DNA of 64,000 bases from Magnetospirillum fulvum (lineage in GTDB: Bacteria > Pseudomonadota > Alphaproteobacteria > Rhodospirillales > Magnetospirillaceae), in NCBI RefSeq assembly GCF_900108475.1, contig NZ_FNWO01000007.1, positions 148,296 to 212,295 of the forward strand, written 5' to 3'. Made by a program: the position numbers and the translations under genes. The notes under the pieces are model-generated. The model saw nothing but the letters and a program-made list of their open reading frames with translations, made no database searches and was not told the DNA's origin. Every line of letters begins with the position of its first letter. Positions within the stretch are counted from its first letter, which is position 1. Positions 48,215-58,281 of the stretch are shown here, piece by piece.

Positions 48215-49459
48215 ATGAACGCCGTCTTCCTCGTCCTCGTCGCCGCTTCGTTCGCTGCCGCCGCCTGGACCGAAGTGAGCGGACCCGGCGGCGCGATGGA
48301 AGCGCTGTCGGCCGCGATCGTCGAACAGGCCGCAGCCTCGGTCCCGCTCGCCTTCGGGCTGATCGGGATCATGGCGCTGTTCCTCGGCCTGATGAAGGTG
48401 GCCGAGGCCGCTGGCCTGCTCGATTCGGTCGCCCGCCTGCTCCGCCCCCTGCTGACCCGGTTGTTTCCCGAAATCCCGGCCGATCACCCAGCGATGGGGG
48501 CGATGGTGATGAACATCGCCGCCAACCTGCTGGGGCTTGGCAATGCCGCGACGCCGTTCGGCATCCGGGCGATGGAGCATCTGGAGCGGCTGAACCCCCA
48601 CCCCGGCACCGCCAGCAACGCCCAGGTGCTGTTCCTCGCCATCAACACCGCCGGACTCACCTTGTTACCGACCAAGGTGATCGCGTTGCGCGCCTCGACC
48701 GGCGCGGCCGATCCGGCGGCAGTGGTCGGGCCGACCCTGGCCGCCACCCTGGTCGCCCTCGTCGTCGCCGTGCTGGCCGCGCGCGGGCTGCAACGCGTCT
48801 CGCCCGCCCCCGTTCCGCTGCCGTCGCTGCCCCGGCGCGATCCCGCCCCGCCCCTGTCGTGGCCGAGCGTGGTCGCCGTCGTGGTCCTGCTGGCGCTGGT
48901 GCCGCTGTTGCTGGCCTATGGCACGTTGATCGGACCGTGGCTGCTGCCCGGTTTGGTCGCCGGGATCCTGCTCTATGGCGCGGCGAAGCGGGTCGCGGTC
49001 TATGAAACCTTCGTCGCCGGAGCCCGCGCCGGATTCGGCGTCGCGGTCAAGATCATCCCCTATCTGGTCGCGATCCTGATGGCGGTCGGGATGATCCGCG
49101 CCTCGGGCGTGCTGGCCGCGATCCTGGAGCCGCTGGGTCGCCTCACCGCGCCGCTCGGCCTGCCCGCCGAGGCGTTGATGATGGCGGCAATGCGGACCTT
49201 GTCGGGATCGGGCTCCTATGGCCTGCTCGCCGCCCAGATGAAAGACCCGGCGATCGGGCCCGACGGTTATCTCGGGATCCTGCTCGGCACCTTGTATGGC
49301 TCGACTGAAACCACATTTTATGTGTTGGCAGTCTATTTCGGCGCGGTCGGCATTCGGCGCATTCGTCACGCCCTGGTTGTCGGCCTCCTGGCCGATTTGT
49401 CCGCTTTGATTGCTGCCCTTCTAGTGTGCAGTTGGTTGTCCACGCCAATAGCGCAATAA
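48215..49459 (+). CDS. SpmA-SpmB fusion membrane protein (nucleoside-recognition Gate domains)
   Basis: 414 residues with about nine hydrophobic helices. Two Gate/nucleoside-recognition domains are fused: the SpmA-like half (about 1-195; MVMNIAANLLGLGNAATPFG) and the SpmB-like half (about 215-410; GYLGILLGTLYGSTETTFYVLAVYFGAVGIRR). In endospore formers the halves are separate spore-maturation proteins; fused versions occur in many non-sporulating proteobacteria, where the role is unknown, perhaps transport. The gene is probably co-transcribed with ettA. Confidence 0.88.
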   Translation: MNAVFLVLVAASFAAAAWTEVSGPGGAMEALSAAIVEQAAASVPLAFGLIGIMALFLGLMKVAEAAGLLDSVARLLRPLLTRLFPEIPADHPAMGAMVMNIAANLLGLGNAATPFGIRAMEHLERLNPHPGTASNAQVLFLAINTAGLTLLPTKVIALRASTGAADPAAVVGPTLAATLVALVVAVLAARGLQRVSPAPVPLPSLPRRDPAPPLSWPSVVAVVVLLALVPLLLAYGTLIGPWLLPGLVAGILLYGAAKRVAVYETFVAGARAGFGVAVKIIPYLVAILMAVGMIRASGVLAAILEPLGRLTAPLGLPAEALMMAAMRTLSGSGSYGLLAAQMKDPAIGPDGYLGILLGTLYGSTETTFYVLAVYFGAVGIRRIRHALVVGLLADLSALIAALLVCSWLSTPIAQ

Positions 49460-49472
49460 CCACCCCCGCTAT

Positions 49473-49490
49473 TCAATCAAACATGATTGA
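49473..49490. promoter_or_regulatory. 18-bp palindrome upstream of a chemoreceptor gene
   Basis: TCAATCA-AACA-TGATTGA, perfect 7-bp arms around a 4-base spacer, lies 14 bases after the spmAB-like stop and about 120 bases upstream of the chemoreceptor start, in a local AT-rich patch. It is too short to be a terminator and looks like an operator for a dimeric regulator. Its half-sites contain TGAT, but the order is inverted relative to an FNR box. Confidence 0.35.
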
Positions 49491-49612
49491 TATTAATTGA
49501 CGAATACAGACTAAATCCCACTCCATCCTGTTTTTTTCTTCGCCGTTTCGGTCCGGCAGGCTAAATATGCATCTTTAGCGGAGCCTACGAAACAACAGCC
49601 TGGGGAGCCGAC

Positions 49613-51295
49613 ATGTCGTTGACCATCAGAGGCAAGCTGTTCGTTCTCGGTGCGGCGGTGAGCGTGGCCCTGGCCGGAATCTCCGGCGGATGGTGGCTCG
49701 CCTTCAACACCCTCAAGGTCAACGGGCCGATCTATGCCCAGGTCGTCCAGGCCAAGGATCTCGTCGCCGACATCCTGCCGCCGCCGGAATACATCATCGA
49801 ATCCTACCTGACCACCGCCACCGCGCTGGACGAGACACCGTCCGGCATCGCCGCCGCGCGTGACAGCTTTGCCCGCCTGCGCCGCGATTACGACGACCGC
49901 CACGCCGTCTGGGCCGCGGCCGGTCTGGAGGGCAAGATCGCCGACGATCTGCTGAAGCGGTCTTATCTCCCCGCCCAACGCTTCTTCGTAACGGCAGAAT
50001 CCGTGTTCTTCCCCGCGCTGGAACAGGGCGACCGCGCCGCCGCGCTGGCCAGTTTCGCCGACCTGACCGCGCTGTATCGCGAGCATCGCGCCGCGATCGA
50101 CGATGTCGTCGTCGCCGCCAACGCGATGGGCAAGGCCACCGAGGAAAAAGCCGCCGCCACCGAATCCTCGGTCAAACTGGCGGTGATCGCCGTAACTGTC
50201 ATTCTGGCCGGGCTGGCGCTGGTCCTGATTGCCCTGGTGGCGCGCTCGATCAGCGGGCAGATCGCCAGCACCGTCGCGACGATGAGGCGGCTGTCCGACG
50301 GCGATACCGGCATCGAGGTGCCGGGAGCCAACCGCACCGACGAGTTCGGCGCCATCGCCCGCGCCCTGGTCGTCTTCAAGGACAATATCATCGCCAACGC
50401 CCGGATGGAGGCCGAGGCCAAGGAAACCGCCCGGCTTCAGAGCGCCCGCCGCAGTGCCGACATGCACGCGACGGCCGCTTCGTTCGAGGCCACCGTCAAC
50501 GCCAAGGTCGCCGAGGTCAGCGGCGCCTCGGATGCCATTTGCGCCATCGCCGAAAAGATGGTCAACCGCTCGGAACATAGCGGCAGCAACTCGCTGGCGG
50601 TGGGCGAAGCGGCCAGAGTCACCAACCAACGTGCCGCCCTGGCCGCCGAGGCGACCCGCCAACTCGCGCTGGCCGTCAACGAGATCGCCACCCAGGTCGC
50701 CCATTCCAGCGAAATCTCGGCCCAGGCGGTTGCCAGCGTCGATTCCACCGCGCAACGGATGACCGGATTGGCTCAATCGGTTCAGTCGATTGGCGAGGTG
50801 GTCAAGCTGATCAGCGATATCGCGGCGCAAACCAATCTGCTCGCCTTGAACGCCACCATCGAGGCGGCCCGCGCCGGAGAGGCGGGAAAGGGCTTTGCCG
50901 TTGTCGCGGGCGAGGTCAAGCATCTCGCCAACCAGACCGCCAAGGCGACCGAGGACATCTCGCGTCAGGTCGCCGAAATCCAGGCTTCGACCCTCGATAT
51001 GGGCCACAGTATCGAAGGGGTGGTGGGTGTCATCCGCACCCTGGACGAAGTGTCGGCGGCGATTGCCAGCGCGGTGCAGCAGCAGGAAGCCTCGACCCGC
51101 GAAATCTCGGGCAATATCGACGAAGTCGCCCGTCAGGCCGCAACCGTCTCGAAAAGCGTCGGCGCTTTGTCGAAATCCTCGGCCCTCGCCTGTGCCGGAA
51201 CCGTCCGGGTGATCTGGAGCGCCGACAGCCTGACCGAAGCGGTCGAGCACCTGACCAGCGAAGCCGAAGCCTTCCTCGCCAGCGTCCGCGCCTGA
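49613..51295 (+). CDS. methyl-accepting chemotaxis protein
   Basis: 560 residues. TM1 (about 10-32), a periplasmic helical sensor of about 160 residues (4HB-like; PPPEYIIESYLTTATALDET), TM2 (about 192-212), HAMP (about 213-265) and a signalling domain with the conserved tip ([19 protein letters not shown]). The sensor type differs from the Cache receptor at 25758, so the two probably detect different cues. A GGGAG site precedes the ATG. No cheR/cheB/cheA genes are in the window. The C-terminus ends FLASVRA, without a pentapeptide tether. Confidence 0.94.
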   Translation: MSLTIRGKLFVLGAAVSVALAGISGGWWLAFNTLKVNGPIYAQVVQAKDLVADILPPPEYIIESYLTTATALDETPSGIAAARDSFARLRRDYDDRHAVWAAAGLEGKIADDLLKRSYLPAQRFFVTAESVFFPALEQGDRAAALASFADLTALYREHRAAIDDVVVAANAMGKATEEKAAATESSVKLAVIAVTVILAGLALVLIALVARSISGQIASTVATMRRLSDGDTGIEVPGANRTDEFGAIARALVVFKDNIIANARMEAEAKETARLQSARRSADMHATAASFEATVNAKVAEVSGASDAICAIAEKMVNRSEHSGSNSLAVGEAARVTNQRAALAAEATRQLALAVNEIATQVAHSSEISAQAVASVDSTAQRMTGLAQSVQSIGEVVKLISDIAAQTNLLALNATIEAARAGEAGKGFAVVAGEVKHLANQTAKATEDISRQVAEIQASTLDMGHSIEGVVGVIRTLDEVSAAIASAVQQQEASTREISGNIDEVARQAATVSKSVGALSKSSALACAGTVRVIWSADSLTEAVEHLTSEAEAFLASVRA

Positions 51296-51320
51296 GCAGG
51301 CCTGCGAACGTGGCCGTAGC

Positions 51321-51343
51321 GGTGTGGGGCATCGCCCCACACC
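51321..51343. terminator. bidirectional hairpin between chemoreceptor and gatB
   Basis: GGTGTGGGGC and GCCCCACACC form a perfect 10-bp stem with loop ATC in the 89-base gap between converging genes. A T-run is lacking on the plus strand. Position supports a shared terminator. Confidence 0.6.
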
Positions 51344-51384
51344 CCGACCGGGGCTATCCGCCCCCTTCTTAAAGGCTTCACGCC

Positions 51385-52842
51385 TTAGCCCTGCACCTTC
51401 TTGGCCAGCAATTCGTTGACCAGGGCCGGGTTGGCCTTGCCCTGGGTCGCCTTCATCACCTGACCGACGAACCAGCCGAGCAGCGTGGTCTTGCCGTCTC
51501 TGACCTGCTGCACCTTGTCCGGATTGGCGGCGATCACGGCATCAATGGCGGCTTCGATCGCGCCGGTATCGGTGACCTGTTTCAGACCACGCTCTTCGAC
51601 CAGCACGCCCGGAGCCTTGCCGGTTTCGACCATCAGGGCGAAGACGTCCTTGGCCAGACGGCCGGACAGGGTGCCGTCGGTGATCAGGTCGATCATCGCC
51701 CCCAGATTGGCGGCGGTGACCGGCGGCTCCTCGATCGTCTTGCCACTGGCATTGAGGGCGGCGAAGAAGTCGCCCATCACCCAGTTGCAGGCGAGCTTGG
51801 GGTCGCGGCCCTTGGCCACCGTCTCGAAGAACTCGGCCGAAATCTTTTCCGCGACGAGAACCCCGGCATCATAGGCGTTGAGGCCGTATTCGGCCATGAA
51901 GCGCGCCTTCTTCTCGTCGGGCAGTTCGGGCAGCCCCGCCTTGATCTCATCGACGAACGCCTGCTCGATCACCAGCGGCAGCAGGTCGGGATCGGGGAAA
52001 TAGCGGTAATCGTGGGCATGTTCCTTCGACCGCATCGAGCGGGTCTCGACCCGGCCGGAATCGAACAGGCGGGTTTCCTGACGAATCTCGCCACCGGATT
52101 CATAGACCTCGACGTGACGGCGCGCCTCGTACTCGATCGCCTGCTGGACGAAGCGGATCGAGTTGACGTTTTTGATCTCGCAGCGGGTGCGCAATTCGGT
52201 CGAACCGACCGGACGGACGCTGACATTGGCGTCGCAGCGCATGCTGCCTTCCTGCATGTTGCCGTCGCAGGTGCCGAGATAGCGCAGGATCGAGCGCAGC
52301 TTGGTCAGATACAGACCCGCCTCTTCCGGCGAGCGCAGATCGGGCTTCGACACGATCTCCATCAGCGCGACGCCGGAGCGGTTGAGGTCGATGAACGACT
52401 TGGTCGGGTGCATGTCGTGGATCGACTTGCCCGCGTCCTGCTCCAGATGCAGCCGTTCGATCCCAACGGTGCGGGTCGAGCCGTCAGCCAGATCGAGGAT
52501 CAGTTCGCCCTCGCCGACAATCGGCTTGTCGTACTGGCTGATCTGATAGCCCTGAGGCAGATCGGCATAGAAGTAGTTCTTGCGGGCGAACACGCTGGTC
52601 AGGTTGATCTTCGCCTTCAGCCCCAGTCCGGTGCGGACCGCTTGGCTGACACAGACTGCATTGATCACCGGCAACATGCCGGGAAAGCCGGCATCGACGA
52701 AGCTGACCTGCGAATTCGGTTCGGCGCCAAAGGTGGTGGCGGCACCGGAAAACAGTTTGGCGTTCGAAATCACCTGGGCATGGACTTCCAGCCCGATGAC
52801 GATCTCCCACGTGCCGGTTTCGCCCTCAATCAGGTAAGCCAT
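51385..52842 (-). CDS. gatB: Asp-tRNA(Asn)/Glu-tRNA(Gln) amidotransferase subunit B
   Basis: 485-residue kinase/tRNA-binding subunit of the GatCAB complex, which amidates misacylated Glu-tRNA(Gln) and/or Asp-tRNA(Asn). Signatures include [28 protein letters not shown], the [14 protein letters not shown] segment and [12 protein letters not shown], plus a C-terminal YqeY-like tail domain. The ATG at 52842 overlaps the gatA stop (TGATG); the longer frame to 53040 is inside gatA. Order gatC-gatA-gatB with overlaps indicates one operon. Confidence 0.97.
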   Translation of the reverse strand: MAYLIEGETGTWEIVIGLEVHAQVISNAKLFSGAATTFGAEPNSQVSFVDAGFPGMLPVINAVCVSQAVRTGLGLKAKINLTSVFARKNYFYADLPQGYQISQYDKPIVGEGELILDLADGSTRTVGIERLHLEQDAGKSIHDMHPTKSFIDLNRSGVALMEIVSKPDLRSPEEAGLYLTKLRSILRYLGTCDGNMQEGSMRCDANVSVRPVGSTELRTRCEIKNVNSIRFVQQAIEYEARRHVEVYESGGEIRQETRLFDSGRVETRSMRSKEHAHDYRYFPDPDLLPLVIEQAFVDEIKAGLPELPDEKKARFMAEYGLNAYDAGVLVAEKISAEFFETVAKGRDPKLACNWVMGDFFAALNASGKTIEEPPVTAANLGAMIDLITDGTLSGRLAKDVFALMVETGKAPGVLVEERGLKQVTDTGAIEAAIDAVIAANPDKVQQVRDGKTTLLGWFVGQVMKATQGKANPALVNELLAKKVQG

Positions 52843-54314
52843 CACACGCCCTCCGGCGACACGTCGAATCCGGCGGCGGATTCCATCACCCCGGCGACCT
52901 TGAACACGGTTTCCTCGTCGAACGGACGACCGATCAGTTGCAGCCCCAGCGGCAGCCCGTCGGACGACAGACCGGCTGGCAGCGACAGGCCCGGCAGACC
53001 GGCCAGCGAGGTCGGGATGGTGAACACGTCGTTCAGCCACATCGTCACCGGATCGTCGGTATTCTCGTCCAGGCCAAAGGCCGGGCTGGGCGCGGTCGGA
53101 GTCAGGATCACATCGACGGTCTCGAACGCCTTGCGGAAATCCTCGGCGATCAGACGACGGACCTTCTGCGCCTTGGCGTAATAGGCGTCGTAATACCCGG
53201 CCGACAGCACATAGGTTCCGATCAGGATGCGGCGGCGCACCTCGGGACCGAACCCGGCGGCACGCGACTTCGCATACATCTCGTCCAGGCTCTTGCCCGG
53301 CACCCGCTGGCCAAAGCGCAGACCGTCATAACGGGCCAGATTCGACGAGGCCTCGGCCGGAGCGACGATGTAATAGGTCGGCAGCGCGTATTTGGTGTGG
53401 GGCAGATTGATCTCGACCGGCTCGGCCCCGGCCTCTTTCAGCCAGGCGATACCCTTCTCCCACACCTCGGAAATCTCGGCGGACAGACCGTCGGGACGGT
53501 ATTCGCGCGGAATGCCGACCTTCAGCCCGCGAATGTCGCCGGTCAGCGCCGCTTCGAAATCCGGCACCTTCAGATTGACCGAAGTCGAATCCTTGGGATC
53601 GAACCCGGCCATCGCGCCCAGCATAATCGCGCAATCACGCACGGTGCGGGCCATCGGCCCAGCCTGATCGAGCGAACTGGCGAAGGCGACGATGCCGTAT
53701 CGGGAACAGCGGCCATAGGTCGGCTTGATCCCGGTGATGCCGCAGAAGGCGGCGGGCTGACGGATCGAGCCACCGGTATCGGTGCCGGTCGCGCCCAGCA
53801 CCATCCGCGCCGCGACGGCGGCAGCCGAGCCGCCCGACGAACCGCCGGGAACCAGCTTGGCGGCAGGATCGGAGCGACGGGTCCACGGATTGATCGCCGG
53901 GCCGAACGCGCTGGTCTTGTTCGACGAGCCCATCGCGAATTCGTCGAGATTGAGCTTGCCGAGCGAAATCGCCCCGGCCGTCTTCAGATTGCCGGAAACG
54001 GTCGATTCATAAGGCGGGACGAAGCCGTCGAGAATCTTGCTGGCGGCGGTGGTGCGGACACCCTCGGTGCAGAACAGATCCTTGATTCCGATCGGCAACC
54101 CCTCCATCGCCCCGGCGGTACCCTGGCGGCGGCGGGCGTCGGACGCCTCGGCCTCGGCCAGCGCCCGCTCGGGCGTTTCGGTGATGAAGGCGTTCAGGTG
54201 ACGCTTGGCCTCGACCTGGGCAATATGGGCACGGGTCAGTTCGACGGCGCTGGTCTCGCCCTTGACCAGACGGTCGCGGGCCTGGGCCAGGGTCAGATGG
54301 GTCAGCTCGCTCAT
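52842..54314 (-). CDS. gatA: Asp-tRNA(Asn)/Glu-tRNA(Gln) amidotransferase subunit A
   Basis: 490-residue glutamine-hydrolysing amidase subunit. The Ser-cisSer-Lys triad is visible as K78 (GIKDLF), S159 ([12 protein letters not shown]) and S183 ([14 protein letters not shown]). It releases ammonia that is channelled to GatB. Both ends overlap neighbours: ATGA with gatC and TGATG with gatB. Length standard. Confidence 0.98.
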   Translation of the reverse strand: MSELTHLTLAQARDRLVKGETSAVELTRAHIAQVEAKRHLNAFITETPERALAEAEASDARRRQGTAGAMEGLPIGIKDLFCTEGVRTTAASKILDGFVPPYESTVSGNLKTAGAISLGKLNLDEFAMGSSNKTSAFGPAINPWTRRSDPAAKLVPGGSSGGSAAAVAARMVLGATGTDTGGSIRQPAAFCGITGIKPTYGRCSRYGIVAFASSLDQAGPMARTVRDCAIMLGAMAGFDPKDSTSVNLKVPDFEAALTGDIRGLKVGIPREYRPDGLSAEISEVWEKGIAWLKEAGAEPVEINLPHTKYALPTYYIVAPAEASSNLARYDGLRFGQRVPGKSLDEMYAKSRAAGFGPEVRRRILIGTYVLSAGYYDAYYAKAQKVRRLIAEDFRKAFETVDVILTPTAPSPAFGLDENTDDPVTMWLNDVFTIPTSLAGLPGLSLPAGLSSDGLPLGLQLIGRPFDEETVFKVAGVMESAAGFDVSPEGV

Positions 54315-54598
54315 TCCACCACCTTCGGAACGGTGAAAAAGCCCTCGGCGGCTTCGGGGGCGTTGGCCAGAATCTGTTCGGCGATATCGCCATCGGTGAC
54401 CAGATCGGCACGCATCGGCAGGCTGAGATCGGCAACCGAACTCATTGGCTCGATCCCGTCGGTATTCACTTCCGACAGATGCTCGACGAAATTCAAGATA
54501 TTGGAAAGCTCACCGGCGAGAGGAGCAAGCTCCTCCTCGCCAAGCTCGATACGAGCCAGGGTGGCGATGGCACGAACGGCGGATATGTCCAGGGACAT
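54311..54598 (-). CDS. gatC: Asp-tRNA(Asn)/Glu-tRNA(Gln) amidotransferase subunit C
   Basis: 95-residue subunit that wraps GatA and stabilises the complex. The sequence [40 protein letters not shown] and a C-terminal [11 protein letters not shown] are typical. ATG at 54598 is the conserved start; the upstream frame is not coding. Its stop overlaps the gatA start. Confidence 0.97.
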   Translation of the reverse strand: MSLDISAVRAIATLARIELGEEELAPLAGELSNILNFVEHLSEVNTDGIEPMSSVADLSLPMRADLVTDGDIAEQILANAPEAAEGFFTVPKVVE

Positions 54599-54638
54599 GG
54601 GCCTTGACGACTCCGGAAGGGCGGGCGGAGCCGGGACG

Positions 54639-55433
54639 TTAGCACCCGCACCCGACTGGCGCAACCGGGCAACCGGCCAAATGGGTCAGGAAAGCGCCGA
54701 TCCGGGCGTGAGGGGGCGCCCCAAAAGCGCGACGAAAGGCAAGGTCGTCGCGCGGCGACAGGGTTTCCAGCGGATCGAACCAGGCGTGAAAGATCAACGC
54801 GAATTCCTGCTCGCCAAAGGTAATCGGCTCGGCAGTCGAGTCGTGATCAATCGTGTAAAAGGCGTTCGAGGCGACGCTGACGGTGTTCTGACGGTGCAGC
54901 ATCAGCTTGATGAACCAATCCTTGCGGACGTCGAACCGCTTGAACAATTCGGCCACCTGCAACAGCACCCGCCATTCGACCAGCCGCACCTCGGGATCGT
55001 CGAAGAACGCCTCCCAGTTAAACGACGTCCCCAATTCCTCGCGCAACGTCGCCAGGACGTCGCGGCAGCGGACGGCATTGGCCTCGGCCTCCTCCCCCAA
55101 CACCATCAGCAGGAACGAAAACAGGTTCCCGATCACGGCGCGGTCCAACGCCCCTGAATCGAACAGCGGATCGAGCGGATGGATCATCAGACGGCCAAAG
55201 GCGTTGGTGCGGCGCTGATCGATGTCCTCGGCGCCGACGATCCCGGCGATCTCGGCAAAGGAGCGACGGTAGAAATCGTCGAACGCCGCCGATTCCTTCA
55301 GCCCGGCGACGATTTCCTCCAGCAAACCGACCGACAGGGGGCGACCGGCAGCGGCGCGCTCCGCCGCCTGGACCAGGGCATCGAGCACGTCGTTGGTGAT
55401 CTTGCGCAGATAGGCCGGGCCTTGGTCCCCCAT
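54639..55433 (-). CDS. conserved hypothetical protein
   Basis: 264 residues from the ATG at 55433 (GAGGAG site upstream). No signal peptide or membrane helix. The sequence is mainly helical (YLRKITNDVLDALVQAAERA; SALDRAVIGNLFSFL-like stretch; NWEAFFDDPEVRLVEWRVLL) and ends in a cysteine-containing tail GCPVAPVGCGC that could bind metal. Family not recognised. It sits 40 bases upstream of gatC on the same strand, so it may share the gat transcript, without any evident functional link. Divergent from the RNase T2 gene. Confidence 0.7.
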   Translation of the reverse strand: MGDQGPAYLRKITNDVLDALVQAAERAAAGRPLSVGLLEEIVAGLKESAAFDDFYRRSFAEIAGIVGAEDIDQRRTNAFGRLMIHPLDPLFDSGALDRAVIGNLFSFLLMVLGEEAEANAVRCRDVLATLREELGTSFNWEAFFDDPEVRLVEWRVLLQVAELFKRFDVRKDWFIKLMLHRQNTVSVASNAFYTIDHDSTAEPITFGEQEFALIFHAWFDPLETLSPRDDLAFRRAFGAPPHARIGAFLTHLAGCPVAPVGCGC

Positions 55434-55530
55434 TGGGGTTTTCTCCTCACCTGACGGATGCAGTATAAAATCCCGCCCCATCGATTTCCACTCGCCAAGC
55501 TTTTCATGAAGGGCAGCCGGAGGAACAGCA

Positions 55531-56262
55531 ATGAATCGGATTATCCACTTCGTCTTATCCCGCCGGGGGCTGTCCGTGGTGCTGCTGGCGGCGCTGCTGG
55601 CACTGCCGTCTGGAGCCGGGGCCGAGGGTCAATCCTGCCGCCCGGCCCGGGGCAGCACCGGACAGTTCGATTATTATCTGCTCAGCCTGTCCTGGTCTCC
55701 CGCCTTCTGCGCCACCCCGGCCGGAGCGAAGCACCCCGACCAGTGCGGCACCGCCGCACCCGCCCGGGGCTTCGTCGTCCACGGATTGTGGCCGCAATAC
55801 CTCCCCGGTTCGGCGGCGGCGACGGCGCAGGGCGGCGGCGCGTTGTGGCCGCAATGCTGCGGCGGGGCCGAGCCGTTCCGCCCCGACGCGGTACCGCCGC
55901 AATTGGATGGGGTGATGATCGGAACCGATCTGCGCCGCCACGAATGGAGCAAGCACGGGACGTGCGCCACGCCTCGCAGCGGCGAGTATTTCGCCAAGAT
56001 CGTCGCGGCGGTCGGGACAGTCGGCACCGCGAGCGATCTGCGCCCGACCGCGCCCAGCAAAATCCGGGTCGGCGAGCTCAAGCAGCATTTCCCGGTGCCG
56101 TCCCAAGCGATCTTTCCGACCTGCAAGGGCAAAACCTTAAGCGAGGTGCGGGTCTGCCTCGACCGTTCGCTGGCACCGATCCCCTGCCCCGATTCGGCCC
56201 GCCGCTCGGACAATTGTCCCGGCACCGTCATTCTGCCGGTCGGGCCGGAGGCGCAACCCTGA
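55531..56262 (+). CDS. secreted ribonuclease T2 family enzyme
   Basis: 243 residues with a signal peptide (about 1-32, ending GAGAEG). The two active-site motifs are clear: FVVHGLWPQ with H84, and RHEWSKHGTC with H137, E138 and H142. Multiple cysteines suggest disulfides in the periplasm. The family cuts RNA through a 2',3'-cyclic phosphate and serves RNA scavenging (E. coli RNase I is a relative). Stand-alone gene between a divergent unknown gene and murI. Confidence 0.93.
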   Translation: MNRIIHFVLSRRGLSVVLLAALLALPSGAGAEGQSCRPARGSTGQFDYYLLSLSWSPAFCATPAGAKHPDQCGTAAPARGFVVHGLWPQYLPGSAAATAQGGGALWPQCCGGAEPFRPDAVPPQLDGVMIGTDLRRHEWSKHGTCATPRSGEYFAKIVAAVGTVGTASDLRPTAPSKIRVGELKQHFPVPSQAIFPTCKGKTLSEVRVCLDRSLAPIPCPDSARRSDNCPGTVILPVGPEAQP

Positions 56263-56356
56263 CGCCCCAAGGAAGCAGTAGCGCGGCGGCCCTGCGGCGG
56301 AGTAAACGCTGTGGGCACCGCTTACGCCGTCGCAGAAATCAGGACTCCCCCCGCCG

Positions 56357-57196
56357 ATGATGTCCCCGCCCCCGGTCGCCGACCCGGCATCCCTTCCCGT
56401 TGGTATTTTCGATTCCGGCGTCGGCGGGCTGACCGTCGCGGCGGCGATCCGCCAGCGGATGCCGGGCGAGCGGCTGCTCTATATCGGCGATCTCGCCCGC
56501 CAGCCCTATGGCACCAAATCGCCGCAGACGGTGGTGCGCTATGCCCTGAAGGCGGCTGAGTTCCTGGTCGGTCGCGGGATCAAGGCGCTGGTCGTCGCCT
56601 GCAACACCGCCTCGGCGGTGGCGCTGGAACCGATCGCGGCGCGCTTTCCCGGCCTGCCGGTGATCGGCGTCGTCGAGGCCGGAGCCGCCGGGGCCGCGCT
56701 GGCGTCGGCTCATGGCCGGATCGTCGTCGCCGCCACCGAGGGAACCTGCCGCTCCGGCGCCTATGAACGGGCGATCGCGCGCCGACGCAAGGGCGCGCAT
56801 GTGATCTGTACCCCCTGCCCCCTGTTCGTCGCCCTGGCCGAGGAAGGTCTGACCGACGGTCCGATCGTCGAGTCGGTCGCCCGTCACTATCTCGGCCCTC
56901 TGCTCGATCCCGCCGCGCAAACCGATTGTCTGGTGCTGGGCTGCACCCATTTCCCGCTGCTGGGCCGGGCGTTGGGACGGCTGGCCGGGCCGGGTGTGCG
57001 GCTGGTCGATTGCGCCGAGGCCACCGCCGGATTGCTGGAAGAGGCGCTGTCGTCCGGACTTGCCGCCCCGTCGGGGGCAGAGGGCGGGCTGAGCCTGATC
57101 GCCACCGACGCCCCCGACCGCTTCGCCCGGATCGCCGCGGTGCTGTTTCCGGCGATGGGGGGGATTCCTCCGGTTAAATTGGCCGATTTGTTCTGA
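56357..57196 (+). CDS. murI: glutamate racemase
   Basis: 279-residue racemase making D-glutamate for peptidoglycan. The two catalytic cysteines are in VACNTASA (about 80) and LGCTHFPLL (about 196). GIFDSGVGGLTVAAAI and GDLARQPYGTKS are further signatures. The start at 56357 is a MM pair; either may be used. Length standard. Confidence 0.96.
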   Translation: MMSPPPVADPASLPVGIFDSGVGGLTVAAAIRQRMPGERLLYIGDLARQPYGTKSPQTVVRYALKAAEFLVGRGIKALVVACNTASAVALEPIAARFPGLPVIGVVEAGAAGAALASAHGRIVVAATEGTCRSGAYERAIARRRKGAHVICTPCPLFVALAEEGLTDGPIVESVARHYLGPLLDPAAQTDCLVLGCTHFPLLGRALGRLAGPGVRLVDCAEATAGLLEEALSSGLAAPSGAEGGLSLIATDAPDRFARIAAVLFPAMGGIPPVKLADLF

Positions 57197-57326
57197 CGGG
57201 ACACGGTTCGGTCCACCGACAAAATTGACGAACGCCTTGAGCGGTTCGGTCGCGAATGCTACCAATATCAGACCGGGCGGAAATATCGTCACCCCGGCCC
57301 AGCGCAGCCTTCGAGCGAGAATCATC

Positions 57327-57878
57327 ATGCTTGCGAAATATTACCGCGCATTCAAAGAGGATCTCGACCAACGCGGCATCATATTTTCGTTCTCGGGCTA
57401 CCTGTCGGAAGGAATACTTTACTCTTTAGGCGAAGCTCTCCGCCAGAAAATGACTCTGGAGGAGACCGACATCGGGACGGTCAAGAAAGTCTTTTCGGTG
57501 TTCGTCGAGCAATCCCAGAACATCATCCGCTATTCCGCCGAAAAACTTGCCAGCGACAGCGGACAACCGATCGAACTGTCCTCGGGGATGGTGACGATCG
57601 GTAGCGAGGCCAACCGTTTCTTCATCGTCTGCGGCAACATCGTCCTGGCCGACGACGAACCCCGGCTGCGCGAGCGGCTGGAGCGGTTGCAGGGGATGGA
57701 TAAGGATCAGATCAAGGCCTATTACAAGGAGCAACTGCGCGAGGCTCCGGACGAGCGCAGCCGGGGTGCCACCATCGGCCTGATCGAGATCGCTCGTCGC
57801 GCCTCCGATCCGATCGAGTTCGATTTCGACCGTATCGATCCGAACTCGTTCTTTTTTTGCATGAAGGTATCGATCTGA
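57327..57878 (+). CDS. SiaB-family protein kinase (DUF6272)
   Basis: 183 residues from the ATG at 57327. The sequence (YYRAFKEDLDQRGIIFSFSG, FVEQSQNIIRYSAE, and RGATIGLIEIARRASDPIEF) fits the SiaB family, GHKL-like kinases that phosphorylate the small protein SiaC. The GATIGLIEIARRA stretch resembles the ATP-lid region. SiaC follows one base later, then a histidine kinase and a diguanylate cyclase. In Pseudomonas the SiaABCD switch controls c-di-GMP and biofilm formation; the SiaA phosphatase is absent here. Confidence 0.82.
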   Translation: MLAKYYRAFKEDLDQRGIIFSFSGYLSEGILYSLGEALRQKMTLEETDIGTVKKVFSVFVEQSQNIIRYSAEKLASDSGQPIELSSGMVTIGSEANRFFIVCGNIVLADDEPRLRERLERLQGMDKDQIKAYYKEQLREAPDERSRGATIGLIEIARRASDPIEFDFDRIDPNSFFFCMKVSI

Positions 57879-57879
57879 G

Positions 57880-58278
57880 ATGGTTTCTGACTCCCTCAAG
57901 ATCGCCGCGACCGAGCGTTCGCCCGAGATCGAGTTCGATTTCGGGCAAGGGACGCTCCGGTTCCGCGGCGAATCTTACCCCGAGGATGCCTCGGCGGTGT
58001 TCGGGCCGGTGTTCGTCGCGCTCGACCGCTTTCTGGCTGAAGCGGGCGGCCGGAACGTCCTGGCCGAGTTCGATCTGGCGTATTTCAACAGCTCGAGCGC
58101 CAAGGCGCTGATGAACATTTTCCAGCGGCTGGACGGGGCCGCCGCGGCCGGAACCCCGGTTTCGGTCCGCTGGCTGCACGCCCCCGACGACGACACGATG
58201 CGGGAGTTCGGCGAGGATTTTCAGGAAGACCTTGAACACGTCGTCTTCACCCTGGTCGCCGCCGAGCCGACGGACTGA
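57880..58278 (+). CDS. SiaC-family regulatory phosphoprotein (DUF1987)
   Basis: 132 residues. The DUF1987 pattern is clear: LKIAATERSPEIEFDFGQG, then LRFRGESYPEDASAVFGPVF and YFNSSSAKALMNIFQRLDG. In Pseudomonas SiaC the phosphoacceptor is a threonine in the equivalent YFN(T)S motif; here the loop has three serines, so a serine may be used (inference). Unphosphorylated SiaC activates a diguanylate cyclase. One base separates it from SiaB. Confidence 0.87.
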   Translation: MVSDSLKIAATERSPEIEFDFGQGTLRFRGESYPEDASAVFGPVFVALDRFLAEAGGRNVLAEFDLAYFNSSSAKALMNIFQRLDGAAAAGTPVSVRWLHAPDDDTMREFGEDFQEDLEHVVFTLVAAEPTD

Positions 58279-58281
58279 CCG

